64,000 bases of DNA from Bradyrhizobiaceae bacterium PARB1 (GCA_002256345.1 NKIY01000009.1:124001-188000); one strand, 5' to 3'. Shown: positions 9,080 through 18,339, counted from the stretch's first letter. The notes: generated from the sequence alone by a model not told the origin. A program made the numbers and translations.

Positions 9080-9727
9080 ATGCCCATCGACTCATCCAAA
9101 TTTTTCGACAGCATCCGTATCAAGCCGAACAAGCTGAGCGCGAAGCAGCAGGCCGCTGCGCGCGAGGCGTCGGTGATGTGCGAGTGGCCCGAATGCAAGA
9201 ACAAGGGCCCCCACCGTGCGCCGAAGGGCCGCGCGCAGGACAAGGAATACTGGCATTTCTGCCTGAACCACGTCCGTGAATACAATCAGGGCTACAACTT
9301 CTTCCAGGGCATGGCCCCGGACGCCGTTGCCAGTTACCAGAAGGACGCCCTGACCGGTCACCGGCCGACCTGGAAAATGGGCGCCAATGGCACCAAGGGC
9401 AAAGGCAAGACCGGCGAGGCCAATCTGGACGGCGCCGTCGATCCATTCTCCATGTTCGATGAGATGAATGGCCTCGGCCGTGGTCGCCGCCGTGCCCAAG
9501 CGGAAGCACCGAAGCCCGAAGCGCGAAAAGTCATGAATGCCGAGCGCAAGGCGCTCCAGGTCATGGGCCTGACCGCCGAGGCGACCCTCGATGACGTCAA
9601 GGCCAAGTACAAGGCGCTGGTCAAGCAGCACCACCCGGACGCCAATGGCGGCGACCGCTCCACGGAAGACCGGCTGATCGAAGTCATCAAGGCTTACAAC
9701 TATTTGAAGACGGTCATCCGGGCCTGA
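9080..9727 (+). CDS. J-domain (DnaJ-like) protein
   Basis: 215-residue protein with its J-domain at the C-terminus, not the N-terminus: about residues 155-212, including VMGLTAEATLDDVKAKYKAL and the HPD tripeptide in KQHHPDANGG, which activates DnaK-type Hsp70. The N-terminal 80 residues contain MCEWPECKNKGPHRAPK and HFCLNHVREYN, where two cysteines and two Cys/His-rich stretches could form a metal site. There is no Gly/Phe-rich region or DnaJ zinc finger, so this is a specialised co-chaperone. I recall this architecture from alphaproteobacterial genomes next to bolA and cobS; here bolA is adjacent but cobS lies 12 kb away. Confidence 0.9.
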   Translation: MPIDSSKFFDSIRIKPNKLSAKQQAAAREASVMCEWPECKNKGPHRAPKGRAQDKEYWHFCLNHVREYNQGYNFFQGMAPDAVASYQKDALTGHRPTWKMGANGTKGKGKTGEANLDGAVDPFSMFDEMNGLGRGRRRAQAEAPKPEARKVMNAERKALQVMGLTAEATLDDVKAKYKALVKQHHPDANGGDRSTEDRLIEVIKAYNYLKTVIRA

Positions 9728-9754
9728 GGACTTCGCGATTGTCGATGTTGGTCT

Positions 9755-9853
9755 CCGTCATGCCCGGGCTTGTCCCGGGCATCCATGTTTTGAACCACGC
9801 CTTCAACAACGCGCGAAAAGACTTGGATGGCCCAGACAAGCAGGTCATGACGG
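9755..9853. repeat. Short inverted-repeat element in the 9728-10088 gap
   Basis: Ends are inverted (CCGTCATG at 9755, CATGACGG ending at 9853). The left arm contains its own small hairpin (GCCCGGGCTTGTCCCGGGC), and GGATGGCCCAGACAAGC mirrors it imperfectly on the right. No reading frame is carried. It occupies much of the 361-bp gene-free stretch 9728-10088; the rest of that stretch shows no gene or recognised RNA. Confidence 0.65.
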
Positions 9854-10088
9854 CTGAGAGTGAGCGCGGGGATTGATTAACCATCCCCATCGTCGCCCAC
9901 GGTCCTGCCGCAATTCCGCCAGCCCGCAAATCTTCAATCTCTATTGACCATCGCCGGACGGGAACCCGTGGCTCACATCTGGTTGTGTTGCGAGCAAGGC
10001 GCCTTAAGGCTAATATTTCGGAATGAATAAGGGCTAATTTGTCTTTATTCGTTGGGGTGTCGGTTTCAGCCGGCTGCGGAGTTTCATC

Positions 10089-11594
10089 TTGATCAATCGC
10101 ATGCTCGTTCGCGCGCTGCTCACCTCCGCCGTGCTGTCGGCCGGTGCGCTGCTGGCTGGCTGCAATGGCGAGCAGATGTCGCTGGCGAGCAATGCCAAGG
10201 CGAACAAGCCGATCCCCGAAAAGATGCTGGCCGAAATGGCCGCCAAGGACATGGATCCGCAATCGCCGATGCTGATCCGCCTGTTCAAGCAGGAAGCCGA
10301 GCTTGAGGTCTGGAAGCAGACCCGCTCCGGCCAGTTCGCGCTGCTCAAGACCTATCCGATCTGCCGCTGGTCCGGCGATCTCGGCCCGAAGATCAAGGAA
10401 GGCGATCGCCAGGCGCCTGAAGGTTTCTACACCATCACGCCCGGTCAGATGAACCCGCAGTCGTCGTTCTACCTGTCCTTCAACATGGGCTATCCGAACG
10501 CGTTCGATAAATCGCTCGGCCGCACCGGCTCGCAGTTGATGGTGCATGGCGATTGCTCGTCGCGCGGCTGCTACGCCATGACCGACGAGCAGATTTCGGA
10601 AATCTATTCGTTCGGCCGCGAGAGCTTCTTCGGTGGCCAGCGCGGTTTCCAGGTGCAGGCCTATCCGTTCCGCATGACGCCGGTGAACATGGCGCGTCAT
10701 CGCAGCAATCCGAACATGCCGTTCTGGAAGATGATCAAGCAGGGCTACGATCATTTCGAGGTGACGAAGCAGGAGCCGAAGGTCGAGTTCTGCGAGCAGC
10801 GCTACGTGTTCGATCCGGTGGTGCCGAATGCGTCACCGTCGCGCCCCGCTACGTTCAATGCCTCGTCCAAGTGCCCTGTCTATGAAGTGCCGGCCGAGAT
10901 CGCCGACGCCGTTCGCGCCAAGGAAGCGGCCGACGATGCCAAGATCGCAGAACTGATCTCCAAGGGCACGCCAATGGCGCAGCGCCGTCCGGATATCGAT
11001 GGCGGCATGAACCGCATCTTCGCCTCGAAGATTCCGGAGGGCTCCACCGGCCTGTCCGAGCCCGACCTGCCGGGCACCGCCAGCGTCGCCTATACGCGCG
11101 CGCCGGGCACCATCCCGCCCCACGTCAATCCGCCGAAGGCGACCGCGATGGCGACGGCGTCGCCGTCCTTCGCTGCCTCGATGTTCTCGAACTCGGATGA
11201 CGCGGCTGCACCGGCAGCGCCTGCGGCCGAAACCACGACGCGCGTGGCTGCGGCCTCGTCGGGCGGCGGCTTCTTCAGCAATCTCGCCAAGAAAGTCGGT
11301 ATGGGCGGCGAAGACACCACCGCGACTGCGACGTCGGCTCCTGCGCCCGCTGTGGCACCGACCGCTGCTGCCAAGGCGAAGGCTCCGGCTACCGCGGCCA
11401 GGTCTGCGCCGACGCCGGCTGCGAAGCCTGCTGCTGCTCCGCCAACGGCCGTCGCCACCGCGCGTCCGCAGCTGAAGCCGACAGTCGTTGCAGAGCCGGC
11501 TGCTGCTGCCGCCCCAGCCAGCAACTCGATGTCCGGGGCCGCTCCGGTCGTCTCGGGCAATTCCTTCGACAGCCGCTTCCAGGCACTGCGTTAA
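10089..11594 (+). CDS. L,D-transpeptidase family lipoprotein (YkuD/YafK type)
   Basis: 501-residue cell-envelope protein. A TTG start at 10089 is preferred because GGAG precedes it at good distance; an ATG at 10101 is the alternative. The N-terminus is a lipoprotein signal with lipobox LLAGC. The YafK-like catalytic domain occupies roughly residues 60-250, with the motif HGDCSSRGCYAMTDEQI holding the nucleophile Cys161 and the upstream His. The C-terminal 150 residues are low-complexity Ala/Pro/Thr-rich and probably an extended linker. Such enzymes cross-link peptidoglycan or attach proteins to it. A short copy of this gene's 3' end occurs at 12227-12254. Confidence 0.88.
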   Translation: MINRMLVRALLTSAVLSAGALLAGCNGEQMSLASNAKANKPIPEKMLAEMAAKDMDPQSPMLIRLFKQEAELEVWKQTRSGQFALLKTYPICRWSGDLGPKIKEGDRQAPEGFYTITPGQMNPQSSFYLSFNMGYPNAFDKSLGRTGSQLMVHGDCSSRGCYAMTDEQISEIYSFGRESFFGGQRGFQVQAYPFRMTPVNMARHRSNPNMPFWKMIKQGYDHFEVTKQEPKVEFCEQRYVFDPVVPNASPSRPATFNASSKCPVYEVPAEIADAVRAKEAADDAKIAELISKGTPMAQRRPDIDGGMNRIFASKIPEGSTGLSEPDLPGTASVAYTRAPGTIPPHVNPPKATAMATASPSFAASMFSNSDDAAAPAAPAAETTTRVAAASSGGGFFSNLAKKVGMGGEDTTATATSAPAPAVAPTAAAKAKAPATAARSAPTPAAKPAAAPPTAVATARPQLKPTVVAEPAAAAAPASNSMSGAAPVVSGNSFDSRFQALR

Positions 11595-11639
11595 CGGTTC
11601 TGCCGATTACATCATCGTTATTTTGAAAGCTCGAAGTCC

Positions 11640-12091
11640 GTGCTCCCTTCCCCCTTGCGGGGAAGGGTCGGGGATGGGGGTCCACAAGCTCCGTCGATGT
11701 GATCGAGGCAGCTTCCATGAACGATCGTCAGCATGCTTTCGCACGCCAAATGCGCGCCGATCCAACCGATGCGGAGCGCAAACTCTGGCCGCGGTTGAAG
11801 CACGATATCACGCTCGCCGGTTCGCACTTCCGGCGTCAGGCACTCATCGGCCCCTTCATTGTTGATTTTGCGAGTCGAAAGGCGAAGCTCGTCATCGAAC
11901 TCGATGGCGGCCAGCATAACTGGCAGCGCGAGGCTGATGCGCGGCGCGCGGCTTATATCGAAGCTCGTGGCTATCGCGTTCTTCGCTTCTGGAATCATGA
12001 AGTCTTCGAGAACATTGAGGGAGTGCTTCAGGTCATCCAGGCCGTGGTGACCCCCATCCCCGACCCTTCCCCGCAAGGGGGAAGGGAGCAC
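11640..12091. mobile_element. Putative mobile unit: DUF559 gene between 43-bp perfect inverted repeats
   Basis: Bases 11640-11682 and 12049-12091 are exact reverse complements over 43 bases, counted directly. Each repeat also folds on itself (CCCTTCCCC and GGGGAAGGG around CTTGC). The only gene inside encodes a DUF559 nuclease-like protein, and its last codons run through the right repeat. The unit lies between the L,D-transpeptidase gene and a duplicated secA fragment. No transposase is present, so mobility is inferred. No obvious target-site duplication flanks it: 11630-11639 and 12092-12101 do not match. Confidence 0.6.
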
Positions 12092-12094
12092 TGA
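11717..12094 (+). CDS. DUF559 endonuclease-like protein inside inverted repeats
   Basis: 125-residue protein of the DUF559 family, related to Vsr-type and PD-(D/E)xK nucleases. Visible motifs: HFRRQALIGPFIVDFAS with Asp50, then LVIELDGGQH with Glu61, Asp63 and His67, the arrangement expected for a metal-dependent nuclease core, then GYRVLRFWNHEVFENIEGVL. The start ATG at 11717 follows GAGG; a GTG at 11699 is possible. The last 13 residues (PIPDPSPQGGREH) are encoded by the right 43-bp inverted repeat, so gene and repeat evolve together. Biological role unknown; DNA repair, restriction or helping the repeat move are all possible. Confidence 0.85.
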   Translation: MNDRQHAFARQMRADPTDAERKLWPRLKHDITLAGSHFRRQALIGPFIVDFASRKAKLVIELDGGQHNWQREADARRAAYIEARGYRVLRFWNHEVFENIEGVLQVIQAVVTPIPDPSPQGGREH

Positions 12095-12107
12095 GCACGC
12101 CGCTTAG

Positions 12108-12236
12108 TTACGCATACCGCCCGTGGCAGTGCTTGAACTTCTTGCCCGAGTCGCACGAACAGTCTTCGTTACGGCCGACTTTGCCCCAGGTCTCCGGATT
12201 GTTCGGGCCGCGCTGCGCGGCTGGCACGACAGCCGC
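12108..12236 (-). pseudogene. Duplicated 3' fragment of secA
   Basis: On the minus strand this reads [20 protein letters not shown], then [19 protein letters not shown] and a stop: the SecA C-terminal zinc-binding tail without the rest of the gene. It matches the true secA end (13166-13289) with about 7 mismatches in 124 bases. One change turns a tail cysteine motif from CPCGSG to CSCDSG. It has no start and is not expected to be expressed. It abuts a copy of the transpeptidase 3' end at 12227-12254, forming a rearrangement junction. Confidence 0.88.
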
Positions 12237-12254
12237 TTCTCAGCGATGCGCTAA
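12227..12254 (+). pseudogene. Remnant of the L,D-transpeptidase gene 3' end
   Basis: CGACAGCCGCTTC at 12227-12239 is identical to 11567-11579 in the transpeptidase gene. The following bases end in a stop and read DSRFSAMR, against DSRFQALR in the intact gene. The first ten bases overlap the secA fragment, so the junction has microhomology (CGAC-A/G-GCCGC). Very short, so homology is likely but not certain. Confidence 0.55.
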
Positions 12255-12266
12255 CCGCACACACCG

Positions 12267-12971
12267 TCAGGTCAAGTTTGCCGGCCGATCCTTCACGCGC
12301 TTGACTACCGTCACGCTTCGTACGCCGTCGAGCTCCTGCAACTTTTCCGGATAGGTCGCAATATCCTGCGATGACACCTTGCTGAGCAGGATCGAGAGTT
12401 CATCGATCCCTTGCGGGTCGCGGCTCTCCACCAGAAACCGCTTCACCTGGCCAGCGCGCAGCGTCAGCGTTTCGCGCAGCAGCTCCGGCGTCAACGCATT
12501 GTTCTCCACTTCGACCTTCAGCATGCAGGTCTGGCTGCGCGACCGATACGCTTCCTCCAGCGGCTTCATGCCGGCCAGGATGATCAGAATGATGACCGTG
12601 GACGCGCCCGCCGCGAGATAAAGACCGCCGCCAACGGCGAGGCCGATCGCCGCCACGGTCCAGATACTCGCCGCTGTCGTCAGTCCCTTGACGATCTCGC
12701 CGCGCACAAGGATCGCCCCGGCACCGAGAAAGCCGATCCCCGACACCACCTGAGCGGCAATGCGCGAGGGATCGAGCACAATGTGCTCCTGGGTGAGGAT
12801 GTGGGTGAAGCCATATTGCGAGACCAGCATGATCAGGCAGGCGCCGACGCAGACCAGCATGTGGGTGCGAATACCCGCGGCCCACAGCAATCGCTCACGC
12901 TCGAAGCCGATCAGGCTGCCGAGCGCGGCTGCGGAGAGCAGGCGGAGAAGCATTTCGGAATTGGATAGCAT
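12267..12971 (-). CDS. mgtC: MgtC/SapB family membrane protein
   Basis: 234-residue MgtC-family inner-membrane protein. The start at 12971 has a strong GAGGAGG site and begins MLSNSEMLLRLLSAAALGSL, then the family motif GFERERLLWAAGIRTHMLVC. Four or five membrane segments cover residues 1-140 (for example LVCVGACLIMLV, GIGFLGAGAILV, AASIWTVAAIGLAVGGGLY), followed by a soluble ACT-like C-terminal domain. MgtC proteins are linked to magnesium limitation, membrane potential and survival in hosts. The gene sits between the intact secA 3' end and a duplicated copy of it, so it lies within a rearranged segment. Confidence 0.9.
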   Translation of the reverse strand: MLSNSEMLLRLLSAAALGSLIGFERERLLWAAGIRTHMLVCVGACLIMLVSQYGFTHILTQEHIVLDPSRIAAQVVSGIGFLGAGAILVRGEIVKGLTTAASIWTVAAIGLAVGGGLYLAAGASTVIILIILAGMKPLEEAYRSRSQTCMLKVEVENNALTPELLRETLTLRAGQVKRFLVESRDPQGIDELSILLSKVSSQDIATYPEKLQELDGVRSVTVVKRVKDRPANLT

Positions 12972-13102
12972 CGACGCACCTCCTCGGTCGCACCTGGCAC
13001 CGGCGCGATCGGCGAGGTTAGCCCTCTGCGGAAAGTTGTCCAATGCGATAAGGTGGTGGCGAATGCAGTGCTCGGCTGCATCAACTGGCGGAACCAAAAC
13101 GC

Positions 13103-13135
13103 AAAAAAAGAAATCCCTCCGCGAGGGAGGGATTT
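13103..13135 (-). terminator. Terminator of secA
   Basis: Ten-base perfect stem (13111-13120 with 13126-13135), and an A-run at 13103-13109 that becomes a T-run on the minus strand, 27 bp after the secA stop. Confidence 0.9.
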
Positions 13136-13161
13136 CATCAACGATCGCTATTGGCCGAAGC

Positions 13162-16014
13162 TCATGCATACCGCCCGTGGCAGTGCTTGAACTTCTTGCC
13201 CGAGCCGCATGGGCAGTCTTCGTTGCGGCCGACCTTGCCCCAGGTCTCCGGATTGTTCGGGTCGCGCTGCGCGGCTGGCACGACGGCCGCGCCGGGCGGT
13301 GCCAGCGCGACATTCGCAAACGCCATTTCGTCTTCGCCCGTATTCGGATTGAGCTTGTGCGCTTCCATGACCGGTAATTCGGGCTGCTGCTCCGGCGGCA
13401 CGATCTCGACGCGCATCAGCTGAGCCGTCACGGCCTCACGCATGTTGGAGATCAGGGCCTCGAACAGGTTGAACGCTTCAGCCTTGTATTCCTGCAGCGG
13501 ATCGCGCTGGCCGTAGCCGCGCAGGCCGATCACCTGGCGCAGGTGGTCCAGCATCACCAGATGCTCGCGCCACAGATGGTCCAGCGTCTGCAGAAGGATG
13601 GTCTTCTCGACGTAACGCATCACGTCGGGGCCCCACTGGGCCACCTTGGCCGCCATGTGCTCGTCGGCTTTCTGCTCGATGCGCTTGAGGATCTCCTCGT
13701 CGGCGATGCCTTCTTCCTTGGCCCATTCGTCGACGGGCAGGTCGAGGCCGAGCACCCGGTTCAGTTCCTCGCGCAGGCCGACCACATCCCACTGCTCGGC
13801 ATACTGGTTTTCCGGCACGTGCTTGATGACGAGCTCGTCGATGAAGGCGTGCCGCATGTCGGCCACCGTCTCGGCAACGCTCTCGTTCTTCATCAGGTCG
13901 ATGCGCTGCTCGAAAATGACCTTGCGCTGGTCGTTCTGCACGTCGTCATATTTGAGCAGGTTCTTGCGGATGTCGAAGTTGCGGGCTTCGACCTTCTGCT
14001 GCGCCTTCTCGAGAGCCTTGTTGATCCACGGATGGATAATCGCCTCGCCTTCCTTCAGGCCGAGCCGGGTCAGCATGGTGTCGAGCCGATCCGATCCGAA
14101 GATGCGCATCAGGTCGTCTTCCAGCGACAGATAGAATTTCGAGCGACCGGGGTCGCCCTGACGGCCCGAGCGGCCGCGGAGCTGGTTGTCGATACGACGC
14201 GACTCGTGGCGTTCGGAGCCAATGATGTAGAGGCCGCCGGGCTTCTCGACGGTCTTGGCCGGCTTGCTGCCCTTCGCCGGCTCGATCTCGACGACTTCCT
14301 TGGCGTTCAGCACGGCTTCGCGGAACTTCTCGATCTCGGCCTTGATCTCGGCGACCTTGGCCGCCTTGGCAGCTTCGTCCTCGATGCCGGCGGTCTCGAT
14401 CTGCGATCGCATCTCGAGCGAACCGCCGAGTTTGATGTCGGTGCCGCGGCCGGCCATGTTGGTGGCGATGGTGATGGCACCGGGGACGCCGGCTTCAGCG
14501 ACGATATAGGCTTCCTGCTCGTGGAAGCGTGCATTCAGCACGGCGAACAGTTTCGCCGGCTTGCCCGACCGCGCCGCGGCATAGAGCTTGTCCATGCCCT
14601 TGGGATCGGCGAAGTCGATCATCTTGTAGCCGTTCTTGAGCAGGAAATCGGCGAGCACTTCCGACTTCTCGATCGAGGCGGTGCCGACCAGCACCGGCTG
14701 CATGCGCGCATTGGCACGCTGGATCTCGGCCAGGATCGCGGCGTTCTTTTCGCCGTGCGTACGGTACACCTCGTCGTCTTCGTCGAGGCGGTTGATGCCG
14801 ATATTGGTCGGCACCTCGACGACTTCGAGCTTGTAGATGTCGAACAGTTCGTCCGCTTCCGTCAGCGCCGTACCGGTCATGCCGGCGAGCTTGCCGTACA
14901 TGCGGAAATAGTTCTGGAAGGTGATCGAAGCCAGCGTCTGGTTTTCCGGCTGGACGGTCACATGTTCCTTGGCTTCCAGCGCCTGATGCAGGCCTTCCGA
15001 GTAGCGGCGGCCCTGCATCATGCGGCCGGTGAATTCGTCGATGATCACCACCTCGTCGTTGCGGACGATGTAGTCCTTGTCGCGGGTGAACAGCGAATGC
15101 GCGCGCAGCGCCTGGTTGACGTGGTGCACGACGGAGACGTTCTCGACGTCGTAGAGGTTCTCGCCCTTGAGCTGGCCGGCATCGCGCAGCAAGGTTTCGA
15201 TCTTTTCCATGCCCGCTTCGGTCATGGTCACCGTACGCTGCTTCTCGTCGACTTCGAAGTCGGTCTTCTTTTCGAGCGCGGGCAGGAAGGTGTCGATGGT
15301 GTTGTAGAATTCCGAACGGTCGTCGAGCGGGCCGGAGATGATCAGCGGCGTGCGCGCTTCGTCGATCAGGATCGAGTCGACTTCGTCGACGATCGCGTAG
15401 TTGTGCCCGCGCTGGACCATGTCTTCCAGCCGGTACTTCATGTTGTCGCGCAGATAGTCGAAGCCGTATTCGTTATTGGTGCCGTAGGTGATGTCGCAGG
15501 CATAGGCTGCCTGGCGCTCGGCGTCGTCGAGGCCATGCACGATCACGCCGGTGGTGAGGCCGAGGAAACCGTAGATCTGGCCCATCCAGGCGCTGTCGCG
15601 CTTGGCGAGGTAGTCGTTGACGGTGACGACGTGGACGCCCTTGCCGGCGAGCGCGTTGAGATAGACGGCGAGGGTGGCGACGAGGGTTTTACCTTCGCCG
15701 GTCTTCATCTCGGCGATGTCGCCTTCATGGAGCACCATGCCGCCGATCAGCTGCACGTCGAAGTGGCGCTGGCCGAGGGTGCGCTTGGCGGCCTCGCGTA
15801 CGGTGGCGAAGGCGGGGACCAGAATGTCGTCTAGGCTCTTGCCGGCTTCGAGCTGGGCCTTGAATTCGGCGGTGCGGGCCTTCAGCGCGTCGTCGGAGAG
15901 CGCGGCGATTTCAGCTTCCATCGCATTGATGGCGGAGACGCGCGACTGATACGTCTTGATGCGGCGGTCGTTGGCGGAGCCGAAGAGCTTGCGGGCGAGC
16001 GCGCCGATCATCAC
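13162..16014 (-). CDS. secA: Preprotein translocase ATPase SecA
   Basis: 950-residue motor of the Sec export pathway, acting at the SecYEG channel. Visible: [20 protein letters not shown] (Walker A) near residue 105, the [20 protein letters not shown] stretch (Walker B region), the [12 protein letters not shown] segment, [16 protein letters not shown] in the second nucleotide-binding domain, [10 protein letters not shown], and the C-terminal zinc tail [14 protein letters not shown] that binds SecB and lipids. The length is normal for alphaproteobacteria. It is divergent from the PPIase gene, whose product handles exported proteins. A duplicated 3' fragment lies 1 kb downstream. Confidence 0.98.
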   Translation of the reverse strand: MMIGALARKLFGSANDRRIKTYQSRVSAINAMEAEIAALSDDALKARTAEFKAQLEAGKSLDDILVPAFATVREAAKRTLGQRHFDVQLIGGMVLHEGDIAEMKTGEGKTLVATLAVYLNALAGKGVHVVTVNDYLAKRDSAWMGQIYGFLGLTTGVIVHGLDDAERQAAYACDITYGTNNEYGFDYLRDNMKYRLEDMVQRGHNYAIVDEVDSILIDEARTPLIISGPLDDRSEFYNTIDTFLPALEKKTDFEVDEKQRTVTMTEAGMEKIETLLRDAGQLKGENLYDVENVSVVHHVNQALRAHSLFTRDKDYIVRNDEVVIIDEFTGRMMQGRRYSEGLHQALEAKEHVTVQPENQTLASITFQNYFRMYGKLAGMTGTALTEADELFDIYKLEVVEVPTNIGINRLDEDDEVYRTHGEKNAAILAEIQRANARMQPVLVGTASIEKSEVLADFLLKNGYKMIDFADPKGMDKLYAAARSGKPAKLFAVLNARFHEQEAYIVAEAGVPGAITIATNMAGRGTDIKLGGSLEMRSQIETAGIEDEAAKAAKVAEIKAEIEKFREAVLNAKEVVEIEPAKGSKPAKTVEKPGGLYIIGSERHESRRIDNQLRGRSGRQGDPGRSKFYLSLEDDLMRIFGSDRLDTMLTRLGLKEGEAIIHPWINKALEKAQQKVEARNFDIRKNLLKYDDVQNDQRKVIFEQRIDLMKNESVAETVADMRHAFIDELVIKHVPENQYAEQWDVVGLREELNRVLGLDLPVDEWAKEEGIADEEILKRIEQKADEHMAAKVAQWGPDVMRYVEKTILLQTLDHLWREHLVMLDHLRQVIGLRGYGQRDPLQEYKAEAFNLFEALISNMREAVTAQLMRVEIVPPEQQPELPVMEAHKLNPNTGEDEMAFANVALAPPGAAVVPAAQRDPNNPETWGKVGRNEDCPCGSGKKFKHCHGRYA

Positions 16015-16355
16015 GAAATCCTGTCTCTCAATGCGGCCCTGGAGGGCCGTGGAATTGGTTCAGCGGATCGCCCCGCGATGGACTGCGGCGCATCGCCTGC
16101 CGGCCTCGATATCGAAGGCCGTCGGGTGATAGTGGAGGTCGGGCGATCGGAGGTTCAACGGCCACGGCGCAGCCGAAATCGCACCTTCGCCACCGGCCCG
16201 GTCGGGCAGAGATATGGGGCGTCCGGGGGGATGTCAACGGCGGCAAGGTGTCAAGGATTTCATGATTTTGACAGAGTTTTCGCGTTGCCAAAATGAGTAG
16301 TTTGGGAGACTGTCCGCCGTCCCAAACAGGCACCCTTCAGATTGAGGAATTCCCG
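16015..16355. promoter_or_regulatory. Divergent secA / PPIase intergenic region
   Basis: 341-bp gap that must hold promoters for both divergent genes. On the plus strand TTGACA at 16268-16273 is a good -35 sequence; 17 bases later AAATGA is only a weak -10, so the assignment is tentative. No gene or RNA is recognised here. Confidence 0.35.
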
Positions 16356-17288
16356 ATGTTCAACGTTTCGCCCGCCCAGAAGCCGGGCCAGCGCCCCGGC
16401 CTGACCCTGGCCTCTCTCACCGGTGCTGTTGCGGTGGCGTTCCTGTCCAGTTTCCCGGTTTACGCGCAAGACGCGAACCCGGTTCTGGCCAAGGTCAACG
16501 GCCAGGAAATCCGCCAGAGCGACGTGACCATCGCGGAAGAAGAGCTCGGGCCGAGCCTCGCCCAGATGGACCCGGCGAGCCGCAAGGACAACGTGCTGTC
16601 GTTCCTCATCGACATGAAGATCGTTGCCAAGGCCGCCGAGGACAAGAAGGTCGCCGACCGCGACGACTTCAAGGCCAAGCTGGCTTTCGCCCGCAACCGC
16701 CTGCTGATGGACAGCCTGCTCGGTACCGAAGGCAAGGAAGCGCTGACCGACGCCAATATGAAGAAGGTCTATGACGACGCCGCCAAGCAGATTTCCGGCG
16801 AGCAGGAAGTCCGCGCTCGCCACATCCTGGTAGAGAGCGAGGACGAGGCCAAGAAGATCGAGGCCGAGCTGAAGAAGGGCGCCGATTTCGCCGAGCTGGC
16901 GAAGAAGTCCTCGAAGGATCCGGGCGCGGCCGATGGCGGCGATCTCGGCTTCTTCACCAAGGACCAGATGGTGCCGGAATTCTCCAAGGTCGCCTTCGAG
17001 CTGGAGCCGGGCAAGATTTCCGACCCGGTGAAATCCCAGTTCGGCTGGCACATCATCAAGGTCGAGGAAAAGCGCAACCGTCAGGCGCCGAGCTTCGATC
17101 AGGTGAAGCCGCAGATCGAGCAGTATGTGGTCCGCAAGGCGCAGGCCGATTACGTGACCAAGCTGCGTGAGAGCGCGAAGGTGGAGCGTCTGGATCAGGC
17201 CGCTGCCACGCCGGCCCCGGCTGCGCCAGCAGCGAAGGACGCGCCGAAGCCCGCCGACACCAAGATGGCGCCTCCGGCGAAGAAGTAA
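16356..17288 (+). CDS. Exported parvulin-type peptidylprolyl isomerase
   Basis: 310-residue SurA/PrsA-like chaperone and prolyl isomerase of the periplasm. The start at 16356 follows TTGAGGA and gives a signal peptide ending FLSSFPVYAQ. A SurA-like N-terminal helical domain (VLAKVNGQEIRQSDV onward) is followed by the PpiC parvulin domain at about residues 140-235 (VRARHILVESEDEAKKIEAE, SKDPGAADGGDLGFF, FGWHIIKVEEKR). The tail is Ala/Pro/Lys-rich. Its position beside secA fits a role in folding exported proteins. A short inverted-repeat element and a strong terminator follow. Confidence 0.93.
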   Translation: MFNVSPAQKPGQRPGLTLASLTGAVAVAFLSSFPVYAQDANPVLAKVNGQEIRQSDVTIAEEELGPSLAQMDPASRKDNVLSFLIDMKIVAKAAEDKKVADRDDFKAKLAFARNRLLMDSLLGTEGKEALTDANMKKVYDDAAKQISGEQEVRARHILVESEDEAKKIEAELKKGADFAELAKKSSKDPGAADGGDLGFFTKDQMVPEFSKVAFELEPGKISDPVKSQFGWHIIKVEEKRNRQAPSFDQVKPQIEQYVVRKAQADYVTKLRESAKVERLDQAAATPAPAAPAAKDAPKPADTKMAPPAKK

Positions 17289-17295
17289 GCGCTTT

Positions 17296-17443
17296 GTCTT
17301 CCCTCTCCCCTTGTGGGAGAGGGTGGATCGACTGCGAAGCAGTCGAGACGGGTGAGGGGTAGCTACAAGCTCCGAGCCCAGCCGAACCCCTCATCCGTCT
17401 TCGCTTTGCGAAGCCACCTTCTCCCACAAGGGGAGAAGGAGGA
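17296..17443. repeat. Inverted-repeat element without a gene
   Basis: Ends 17296-17325 and 17414-17443 are reverse complements at about 27 of 30 positions, and each contains its own hairpin (TCTCCCCTTGTGGGAGA). Inner parts (GACTGCGAAGCAGTC and TTCGCTTTGCGAAG) also fold. No reading frame is carried. Its C-rich-TTG-G-rich ends resemble those of the DUF559 unit at 11640-12091. Confidence 0.75.
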
Positions 17444-17459
17444 GGACTGAGACTAGAAC

Positions 17460-17487
17460 AAAAAGCCCGCCGAAAGGCGGGCTTTTT
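17460..17487. terminator. Bidirectional terminator after the PPIase gene
   Basis: GCCCGCC and GGCGGGC pair around a GAAA loop, flanked by an A-run on the left and a T-run on the right, so it can stop both the PPIase gene and the convergent SDR gene. Confidence 0.9.
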
Positions 17488-17505
17488 GCTGTCCGGCGAG
17501 CAGGC

Positions 17506-18339
17506 TCAGCTCTGCGTTTCGGCAACGATGTGTCGCGGCGCCACCTGGTAGCGCGGCGCGGGGGTCGCATGGCCGAACCTGGCTGAGAGGGCGCGGCGAT
17601 CGGCTTCGAATCTCGCCCAGTCGTGGCTGTCCTGCAGGCCCGGAATGGTCACGAGTTCACCCTGGTCGAGGCCGGCCAGCGCCGCATCCACCATGTCATT
17701 CACATGCATTACGATGGCCTGGTTCATGTTCTGGTGCGGGTAGCCCGCCACATCCCAGAATTCGGTGGCCGTGGCGCCGGGTAGCACCGCCTGCACGCGT
17801 ACGCCCTTGTCGGCGAGTTCGTGCACCAGCGAATGGCTGAAGCTCAGCACATAGGCCTTGCTGGCGCCGTAGACGCCGTTGAGCATCTCGGCTGCGATGC
17901 CGACAATCGATGAGATATTGATGATCGTCCCCTTGTTGCGCGCGACAAAACCCGGCACCGCCGCATAGGTCAGCCGCGTCAGTGCGGTGACGTTCAGCGT
18001 GATCATGTCTTCCATCTTGTCGATATCCGCATTCAGCAGCGGAGCGACCGCGCCGAAGCCCGCGTTATTGACCAGCATCGTGACGTTGCTGTCGTCACGT
18101 AATGTCGCTTCGACCTTCGCCAGATCGGCCTTGTTGCCAAGGTCAGCCGCAAGGGTGCGTACGGTGCGTCCGGTCTCCGCGGTCAGCCGCTGGGCCAGCA
18201 CGGATAGCCGCTCCTGATTGCGCGCCACGAGAATGAGGTTGTAACCGCGCCTGGCCAGCCGGTCGGCATAAACGGCGCCGATACCTGTCGAAGCGCCTGT
18301 GATGAGGGCGGTACCCTGATGCGAAATCGTCATTGCCAT
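17506..18339 (-). CDS. SDR-family NAD(P)-dependent oxidoreductase
   Basis: 277-residue short-chain dehydrogenase/reductase. Rossmann motif TGASTGIG near residues 14-21, NNAGFG near 90, catalytic Ser in INISSIVG and YGASK (Tyr and Lys of the active site). The second ATG (18333) is also possible. It is divergent from a GlxA-type AraC regulator with a short shared promoter, a common pairing in which the regulator controls the reductase. Substrate unknown. Ends 19 bp after the bidirectional terminator that separates it from the PPIase gene. Confidence 0.92.
   Translation of the reverse strand: MAMTISHQGTALITGASTGIGAVYADRLARRGYNLILVARNQERLSVLAQRLTAETGRTVRTLAADLGNKADLAKVEATLRDDSNVTMLVNNAGFGAVAPLLNADIDKMEDMITLNVTALTRLTYAAVPGFVARNKGTIINISSIVGIAAEMLNGVYGASKAYVLSFSHSLVHELADKGVRVQAVLPGATATEFWDVAGYPHQNMNQAIVMHVNDMVDAALAGLDQGELVTIPGLQDSHDWARFEADRRALSARFGHATPAPRYQVAPRHIVAETQS

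Noticed and set aside
9957-9985. GGAAC followed by GTTG-like bases upstream of the transpeptidase gene, as a possible EcfG promoter
   Set aside because: The -10 element does not match CGTT at a 16-17 base spacing.
13543-15834. 763-codon open frame on the plus strand opposite secA
   Set aside because: Antisense shadow of a highly biased GC-rich gene; secA is certain from its motifs.
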